Source: Bacteroidota bacterium (lineage in GTDB: Bacteria; Bacteroidota; Bacteroidia; Bacteroidales; B18-G4). Taken from it: a stretch of DNA of 12,267 bases. Shown here piece by piece: positions 7,703 to 12,267 of this stretch. The notes under the pieces were generated by a model that had not been told where the DNA came from, did not search any database, and worked only from the letters and a program-made list of their open reading frames with translations. The position numbers were made by a program, and so were the translations under genes. Location: contig QMPN01000068.1 in assembly GCA_003648575.1 (NCBI GenBank), positions 1 through 12,267 on the forward strand. The letters run 5' to 3'. Numbering within the stretch: position 1 is the first letter of the stretch; each line of letters begins with the position of its first letter.

Positions 7703-10186
7703 TCACATTTTCACAGCTACATCAGGGACGTTCAGTTCCAGGGGTGATTTCACTTTAACTTTCAGCAAAGCAATGTCCACAACATCAATCATATTATCAA
7801 GATAGTGGAATTTAAGGCCGGAAATATAATCTTCGCGAATATCTTCGATATCTTTCAGGTTTTCCTTCGATAAAAGAATATCGGTGATCTTTGCCCGCTT
7901 GGCTGCCAGTATCTTCTCTTTTATACCACCTACAGGCAATACTTTCCCTCTCAGGGTGATCTCGCCGGTCATTGCCAGTTTTGAACGCACTTTGCGTTGT
8001 GTAAATGCCGATGCCAGTGCCGTGAACATGGTGATTCCGGCCGATGGGCCATCTTTAGGTGTAGCACCTTCCGGTACATGGATGTGTACGTTCCATTTAC
8101 CGAAAACATCATCATTGATACCCAGCATGGAGGCATGTGCTTTGAGGTATTCATATGCCAGCGTAGCTGATTCCTTCATCACATCGCCCAGGTTACCTGT
8201 TAGCGTTAGTGTGCCTTTGCCCCTGCTGAGACTGACCTCAATAAAGAGTATCTCTCCACCTACTGCAGTCCATGCCAGTCCGGTTACTACACCGGCCACC
8301 TGGTTGCTCAGCACACGATCGCGCTGGAACTTCACAGGGCCAAGGAATTTCCTTATGTCTTCAGGAAGAACCTTTTTGTTATATTTCTCATTCATCGCAA
8401 TGAACTTAACATTGCTTCTTATGACTTTGGCAAGCGATTTCTCGAGCGAGCGAACCCCCGCTTCACGTGTATAGTCCGAGATGATCTTGCGGATGATGTC
8501 CTTTGGGAACCTCATCTGATTCTTTTTCACGCCATGCTCATCCAGTTGCCGTGGAAGCAGATGGCGCCGTGCAATTTCTACCTTTTCTTCCAGCAAGTAA
8601 CCACTCAGGTCGATTACCTCCATCCTGTCGCGAAGTGCCGGATGTACCGTATTCAACGTATTTGCTGTTGCGATGAACATTACCTTGGAAAGATCATAAT
8701 TCACTTCCAGGTAATTATCGTGAAATTCTATATTTTGCTCAGGATCAAGAATCTCCAGCAAAGCAGCCTGTGGGTCACCCTGAATGGTATTTCCGCTCAC
8801 CTTATCGATCTCATCGAGAACAAACACAGGATTCGAGGATTTGGCTTTTTTCAGGTTCTGGATGATCCTGCCCGGCATGGCACCTATATAAGTTTTCCTG
8901 TGTCCTCGCAATTCTGCTTCATCCCTCACACCGCCTAACGACATACGAATATATTTCCTGCCAAGTGAACGTGCAACAGATTTCCCAAGTGATGTCTTTC
9001 CAACCCCAGGAGGTCCTACCAGGCATAGAATAGGTGCTTTGTGGTCTTTTTTAAGTTTGATCACCGCCAGGTGCTCGATGATCCTTTCCTTGATCTTTTG
9101 GAGTCCGTAATGATCCTCATCAAGAATACGCTGGGCATTGTTCAAATCCAGGTTGTCTTCAGTGAACTCATTCCAGGGCAGTTCTACCAGCATCTCGAGG
9201 TAGTTTACCTGTATAGAGTACTCAGCTGCCTGCGGATTCATCCTCTGCAGCTTTCTGAGCTCGCTTTCGAAGATATCTGCCACCTCTTTCGACCACTTTT
9301 TATGAGATGCTATTTCTTTCATCTCATTGATCTCTTGCTCATAAGGGCTTCCACCAAGTTCTTCCTGAATGGTCTTCAGCTGCTGGTTAAGCAGGAAATC
9401 CCGCTGCTGCTTGTCCAGGTCGGTCTTTACCTTATCCTGGATCTGATTTTTCAATTCGAGCACCTGCATCTCCCTGCTAAGTGCCTTGAGAACTTCATTG
9501 GCACGCTCAACCAAATCCGATATTTCGAGGAGTTTCTGTTTTTCCCTCATCTCTATATTCAGGTTCGATGAAGCAAAATTGACCAGGAAGACAGGGCTTT
9601 CAATGTTTTTGATCGCAAAGGCTGCGTCGGAAGGAATATTGGGCGACATTTTGATGATCTGCATGGCCATATCCTTCACCGTGGATATCAAAGCCTTAAA
9701 GCTTTTATCTTCTTTGTCTATCTCATGTTCGAGCGTTTCGAAGGGAGCCACTTTAGCCTTGAAATAAGGATCCGTTTGATGTAGCTCTATCATCCTGAAG
9801 CGCTTCTTTCCCTGTATAATGGCCGTGGTGCTGCCATCGGGCATCTGCAATATCTTCATGATCTGGGCAACTGTACCTACATTAAACAGGTCTTCCGCTC
9901 CGGGATCTTCAACTTCAATATCACGCTGTGAAAGTACACCTATAGTCTTATCACCGGCGTAGGTATCTTTTATGAGTTTGATGGACTTGTCCCTGCCAAC
10001 AGTGATTGGGATTACCACACCGGGAAAAAGCACGTTATTCCTTAAGGGGAGTATGGGGAGTTCATCAGGGATCTTTTCGGTATGCATCAATGCTTCATCC
10101 TCGTTGGAAAGCAATGGGATAAGTTCTGTATCGCCGTCGAGAAGATCTGAGAATTCGAGTAAATTCTTGTCAGTAAAGTTATCCAT
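7703..10186 (-). CDS. lon: ATP-dependent Lon protease
   Basis: Lon is a cytoplasmic, homohexameric AAA+ serine protease that degrades misfolded and regulatory proteins. All parts are present in 827 residues. The N-terminal substrate-binding domain starts near residue 42 ([14 protein letters not shown]). A coiled-coil linker follows (about 215-320). The ATPase has Walker A GPPGVGKT (391-398), Walker B VFVLDEID (454-461), an arginine-finger region at 519-521 and sensor-2 Arg579 in GVRS. The C-terminal protease has the catalytic dyad Ser715 (KDGPSAG) and Lys756 (GGIKEK). It is slightly longer than E. coli Lon (784) because of an acidic N-terminal extension of about 40 residues and a short C-terminal tail. 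No residue loss is seen. The ATG at 10186 is well placed. The 296-bp upstream gap contains a nonamer array and small palindromes, but I find no clear TAnnTTTG promoter and no CIRCE heat-shock element. Confidence 0.98.
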   Translation of the reverse strand: MDNFTDKNLLEFSDLLDGDTELIPLLSNEDEALMHTEKIPDELPILPLRNNVLFPGVVIPITVGRDKSIKLIKDTYAGDKTIGVLSQRDIEVEDPGAEDLFNVGTVAQIMKILQMPDGSTTAIIQGKKRFRMIELHQTDPYFKAKVAPFETLEHEIDKEDKSFKALISTVKDMAMQIIKMSPNIPSDAAFAIKNIESPVFLVNFASSNLNIEMREKQKLLEISDLVERANEVLKALSREMQVLELKNQIQDKVKTDLDKQQRDFLLNQQLKTIQEELGGSPYEQEINEMKEIASHKKWSKEVADIFESELRKLQRMNPQAAEYSIQVNYLEMLVELPWNEFTEDNLDLNNAQRILDEDHYGLQKIKERIIEHLAVIKLKKDHKAPILCLVGPPGVGKTSLGKSVARSLGRKYIRMSLGGVRDEAELRGHRKTYIGAMPGRIIQNLKKAKSSNPVFVLDEIDKVSGNTIQGDPQAALLEILDPEQNIEFHDNYLEVNYDLSKVMFIATANTLNTVHPALRDRMEVIDLSGYLLEEKVEIARRHLLPRQLDEHGVKKNQMRFPKDIIRKIISDYTREAGVRSLEKSLAKVIRSNVKFIAMNEKYNKKVLPEDIRKFLGPVKFQRDRVLSNQVAGVVTGLAWTAVGGEILFIEVSLSRGKGTLTLTGNLGDVMKESATLAYEYLKAHASMLGINDDVFGKWNVHIHVPEGATPKDGPSAGITMFTALASAFTQRKVRSKLAMTGEITLRGKVLPVGGIKEKILAAKRAKITDILLSKENLKDIEDIREDYISGLKFHYLDNMIDVVDIALLKVKVKSPLELNVPDVAVKM

Positions 10187-10251
10187 GTATGGTCAAAGTG
10201 TCAGTATGTCAGTAAAAGTAGTCCTGTTAGACAATTTAAATATTATACTGA

Positions 10252-10292
10252 AATACGTATTGTTTGTTACATAATAGGCACTTACAAATGCC
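10252..10292. promoter_or_regulatory. Small palindromes upstream of lon, candidate operator region
   Basis: Two dyads lie 66-106 nt upstream of the lon start codon. AATACGTATT (10252-10261) is a perfect 10-bp palindrome. GGCACTTACAAATGCC (10277-10292) is an inverted repeat with one mismatch. Their position suits regulator binding near the lon promoter, but neither matches an operator I know and short palindromes are common in AT-rich gaps. Confidence 0.2.
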
Positions 10293-10347
10293 GTAATATT
10301 TCACAATGTTTCAATATGGGAATTTAGTCAAGAAGTGTGCCAATTGA

Positions 10348-10455
10348 AGTACTTAGAGTAATTAAAGTACTTAGAGTATTTAGAGTACTTAGAGTATTTA
10401 AAGTATTTAGAGTATTTAAAGTATTTAGAGTACTTAAAGTATTTAGAGTACTTGA
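10348..10455. repeat. Nonamer tandem array, 12 units of AGTAYTTAR
   Basis: Twelve uninterrupted 9-nt units fill exactly 108 nt on the plus strand. All begin with AGTA. Variation is confined almost entirely to unit position 5 (C or T, once A) and position 9 (A or G); the last unit ends in TTGA. The array begins 27 nt beyond the stop codon of the GlmU-like gene and ends 161 nt before the lon start, so it lies in that gene's 3' region and the distal 5' region of lon. It occupies over a third of the 296-bp gap. The rest of the gap holds two small palindromes and nothing coding. Confidence 0.95.
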
Positions 10456-10482
10456 GTTTTATGACAAAACCGGCACTCGGAA

Positions 10483-11661
10483 CTAATACGAGGTATTCAT
10501 GGCAGTTAGTTCTTTGATCGACCTCATTATGTGCTGTTCTGTTTCATCAAACTCGATTTCACGGCGACTATATACGCGTTTGGCAATTTCTATGGCTTTT
10601 AGCAGAGAGAAGTTGTCGAAGCCTTTGGTTCCTCCCCAGGCAAAGGAAGGGATGAAATTCCGTTGAAACCCTGCTCCGAATATGTTGGAGTTCACCCCAA
10701 TCACTGTTCCTGTATTAAACATTGTATTGATACCGCATTTGGAATGGTCACCCATCACCAGGCCACAGAACTGCAATCCTGTGTCAACAAATGTCTGATC
10801 GGGATAGCTCCACATTTTTACGATATCATAGTTATTCTTCAGGTTAGAGTTGTTGGTATCAGCCCCCATGTTGCACCATTCGCCGATCACAGAATTGCCA
10901 AGGTAGCCATCGTGGGCCTTGTTTGAATGTCCTAAGATGACTACATTATTGAGTTCACCGCCCACCTTGGAATAAGGGCCCACGGTAGTTGCACCGTAGA
11001 TCTTTGCATTCATCTTAACGACTGAATTATTGCAAAGGGCAAAGGGTCCACGTATCGCAGAGCCTTCCATGACCTCAGCATCTTTTCCGATATATATCGG
11101 GCCTGTGGTGGTGTTCAGGATGGAGCATTCAATTTTGGCACCTTTTTCAATAAAAATATCACTTCCCATGAGTGTATTCGTATCGCTCAGGGGTTCCGAC
11201 TTCCTTCCCTTTGTAAGTATCTCAAAATCTGCTCTCAGCGCGGCATCATTCTTATTGAATATTTCCCAGCTGGTGGTTATCTTAAGAAAATTCACTTCCG
11301 TTTCAAGCTCCTCCATCAAGTCTGTATCATCCAGGTTGTCAAGATCCTTAGCAGTCACACGTATGGCAATGATGATCTCATCTTGCATCAGGGCCTGGTT
11401 GATTCCTATTTTGCCAATTTCTTTCACCAGTTCCGGATTTGGCATCACAGAACCATTAATAAGTATATTGTCATCTCCCTTTACAATTGGAAACTTCACG
11501 CTCAGGTAGTCTTCCGTCAGCGATGAAGTTTTTTCGCCCAGGTAATGTTCCCATTTTTCCCTGATGGTAAGGATTCCGATACGGATATCCCCTACCGGGC
11601 GGGTAAAAGTGAGGGGTAAGAGGTAATTTCTTTTAAAATTATCGAAGATGATGTAGTTCAT
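10483..11661 (-). CDS. GlmU-like putative sugar nucleotidyltransferase
   Basis: This 392-residue cytoplasmic protein belongs to the GlmU-like family common in Bacteroidota, with a divergent nucleotidyltransferase N-terminus and a left-handed beta-helix C-terminus. The N-terminal part opens with IIFDNFKRNYLLPLTFTRPV then GDIRIGILTIREKW, and lacks the classical GlmU loop LAAGxGTRM. From about residue 165 to 335 hexapeptide repeats follow (IYIGKDAEV, NVVILGHSNKAHDGYLG, SVIGEWCNMGA). His250 in KAHDGYLG sits where GlmU-type acyltransferases have a catalytic His. A C-terminal helix closes the protein. It probably makes or acylates a nucleotide sugar for envelope glycans, but the substrate is not shown by sequence and the neighbours do not help. 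The ATG at 11661 is supported by a -7 box 32 nt upstream. No strong terminator follows the stop; the nonamer array begins 27 nt later. Confidence 0.88.
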   Translation of the reverse strand: MNYIIFDNFKRNYLLPLTFTRPVGDIRIGILTIREKWEHYLGEKTSSLTEDYLSVKFPIVKGDDNILINGSVMPNPELVKEIGKIGINQALMQDEIIIAIRVTAKDLDNLDDTDLMEELETEVNFLKITTSWEIFNKNDAALRADFEILTKGRKSEPLSDTNTLMGSDIFIEKGAKIECSILNTTTGPIYIGKDAEVMEGSAIRGPFALCNNSVVKMNAKIYGATTVGPYSKVGGELNNVVILGHSNKAHDGYLGNSVIGEWCNMGADTNNSNLKNNYDIVKMWSYPDQTFVDTGLQFCGLVMGDHSKCGINTMFNTGTVIGVNSNIFGAGFQRNFIPSFAWGGTKGFDNFSLLKAIEIAKRVYSRREIEFDETEQHIMRSIKELTAMNTSY

Positions 11662-11693
11662 TATTATTACTTATGCTTTATAGAACAATGAAG

Positions 11694-11701
11694 CAAAGGT
11701 A
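11694..11701 (-). promoter_or_regulatory. Bacteroidota -7 box upstream of the GlmU-like gene
   Basis: The minus strand reads TACCTTTG, an exact match to the Bacteroidota -7 consensus TAnnTTTG, 32 nt upstream of the ATG. The expected TTTG -33 element is not evident at about 19-21 nt spacing, so only the -7 half is well supported. The box lies downstream of the rpmE2 terminator, as expected for a separate transcription unit. Confidence 0.55.
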
Positions 11702-11759
11702 TTAATTTTTACCATTTGCTTTACATTTTCCGGGACGCGGTTCGTGGGATGAGGGGCGC

Positions 11760-11790
11760 AAAAAAAAAGGCCATCCTTAACGGACAGCCT
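11760..11790 (-). terminator. Intrinsic terminator of rpmE2
   Basis: On the minus strand AGGCTGTCC and GGATGGCCT pair as a 9-bp stem (two G-U wobbles) around the 5-nt loop GTTAA, followed at once by nine T residues (the plus-strand A run at 11760-11768). It lies 21 nt after the rpmE2 stop codon. This is a textbook Rho-independent terminator and ends the L31 unit. Confidence 0.92.
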
Positions 11791-11811
11791 CTATATTTTC
11801 TTAACCAAAGA

Positions 11812-12081
11812 TTATTTCTCGTCTTTCTTCTCGAGGTGTTTTTTGTACCTGTTGCGGAATTTGTCAACACGGCCTGCTGTATCCACAAGCTGCATTTTCC
11901 CGGTATAGAAAGGATGGGATTTGTGTGAGATCTCCAGCTTTATCAGCGGGTATTCGTTCCCATCTTCCCATTTGATGGTTTCCTTGGTCTTCACGGTCGA
12001 TTTTGAAAGGAATGAATAGTCGTTCGACATGTCCTTAAAAACAACGAACCTGTAATCTGTTGGGTGGATATCCTTTTTCAT
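11812..12081 (-). CDS. rpmE2: 50S ribosomal protein L31 type B
   Basis: This 89-residue protein is a component of the large ribosomal subunit and contributes to the bridge with the small subunit. The start [17 protein letters not shown], the central segment [14 protein letters not shown], and the basic end [16 protein letters not shown] are diagnostic of L31. It contains no cysteine, so the zinc-binding CxxC pair of type A L31 is missing and this is the zinc-independent type B form. Length is normal for type B. The gene is flanked by its own promoter (12108-12138) and terminator (11760-11790), so it appears monocistronic. The only form visible here is the zinc-free one; whether a zinc-binding paralogue exists elsewhere cannot be told. 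Confidence 0.97.
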   Translation of the reverse strand: MKKDIHPTDYRFVVFKDMSNDYSFLSKSTVKTKETIKWEDGNEYPLIKLEISHKSHPFYTGKMQLVDTAGRVDKFRNRYKKHLEKKDEK

Positions 12082-12107
12082 GCTTTTCTACTTATAATTT
12101 CGGGCTG

Positions 12108-12138
12108 CAAAAATACGGGCTTTTTATGAAATGACAAA
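12108..12138 (-). promoter_or_regulatory. Bacteroidota housekeeping promoter of rpmE2
   Basis: On the minus strand TTTG (12138-12135), then exactly 19 nt, then TATTTTTG (12115-12108) match the Bacteroidota -33 TTTG and -7 TAnnTTTG consensus with normal spacing. The -7 box is 26 nt upstream of the rpmE2 ATG, leaving a short leader of roughly 20 nt with no Shine-Dalgarno. Confidence 0.82.
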
Positions 12139-12183
12139 ACTTTATTCAAAATAATTTGAAATAGCTATTGGTTTCATGTTACC

Positions 12184-12267
<84 letters not shown>

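Noticed and set aside
7884..8474. Plus-strand open frame of 196 codons
   Set aside because: It lies wholly antisense to lon, which is unmistakable in the other strand; its composition is that of a shadow frame.
10328..10342. Sigma-54-like element on the minus strand, TGGCACA-N4-TTGA, upstream of lon
   Set aside because: The GG is present at the right spacing, but the essential -12 GC reads GA, and no activator site or regulator gene is visible.
10340..10460. CRISPR array
   Set aside because: Units are 9 nt with no spacers, and no cas genes are present; it is a simple tandem repeat.
10474..10482. Possible terminator after the GlmU-like gene
   Set aside because: Only a 3-bp stem (CCG/CGG) followed by four Ts is visible, too weak to call.
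10337..10486. Open plus-strand frame through the nonamer array, reading V-[LFI]-[RK] repeats from a GTG
   Set aside because: The frame stays open only because 9 is a multiple of three. All unit variation falls at first or second codon positions and none at the third, the opposite of a coding signature, and the frame overlaps the end of the GlmU-like gene.

Overview
The window looks like chromosomal housekeeping DNA from a Bacteroidota (Bacteroidetes) bacterium, probably an anaerobic or microaerophilic member of the Bacteroidales/Marinilabiliales side of the phylum. The evidence is a BatA-type membrane protein with the N-terminus typical of that phylum, a GlmU-like sugar nucleotidyltransferase of the Bacteroidota type, a zinc-free type B ribosomal protein L31, a Bacteroidota-style topoisomerase IV subunit A, two promoters with the phylum's TAnnTTTG -7 box, and starts without a Shine-Dalgarno sequence. 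All eight protein genes lie on the minus strand, so transcription runs from right to left.

Right to left: a heptamer tandem array (12184-12267) runs off the window edge. Next comes rpmE2 (L31) as a self-contained unit, with a near-perfect Bacteroidota promoter and a strong intrinsic terminator. A second promoter drives a GlmU-like enzyme (10483-11661). The 296-bp gap before lon contains twelve perfectly phased copies of a nonamer. lon (7703-10186) is directly followed by a BatA-like membrane protein, either overlapping by 4 nt or separated by 5 nt, so the two are probably co-translated. A hairpin and a short gap then lead into a probable three-gene operon with 9- and 18-nt gaps: an ISOC-type isochorismatase-fold hydrolase, topoisomerase IV subunit A (parC), and an A-type flavodiiron protein (O2/NO reductase). 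The last gene encodes an unrecognised lipoprotein with a TTG or otherwise unclear start. Its whole 127-nt upstream gap is a mosaic of short repeats. A 12-bp inverted repeat follows its stop codon at the left edge.

The genes combine chromosome decatenation (parC), protein quality control (lon), envelope functions (BatA-like protein, GlmU-like enzyme, lipoprotein), translation (L31) and oxygen/NO defence (flavodiiron protein). I see no mobile element, CRISPR array, tRNA, rRNA or defence system, and no convincing undescribed multi-gene system. The features most worth a second look are the intergenic short tandem repeats (one heptamer family at two distant loci in opposite orientation, and two different nonamer arrays) and a possible sliding-clamp-binding hexapeptide at the extreme C-terminus of the topoisomerase IV subunit.
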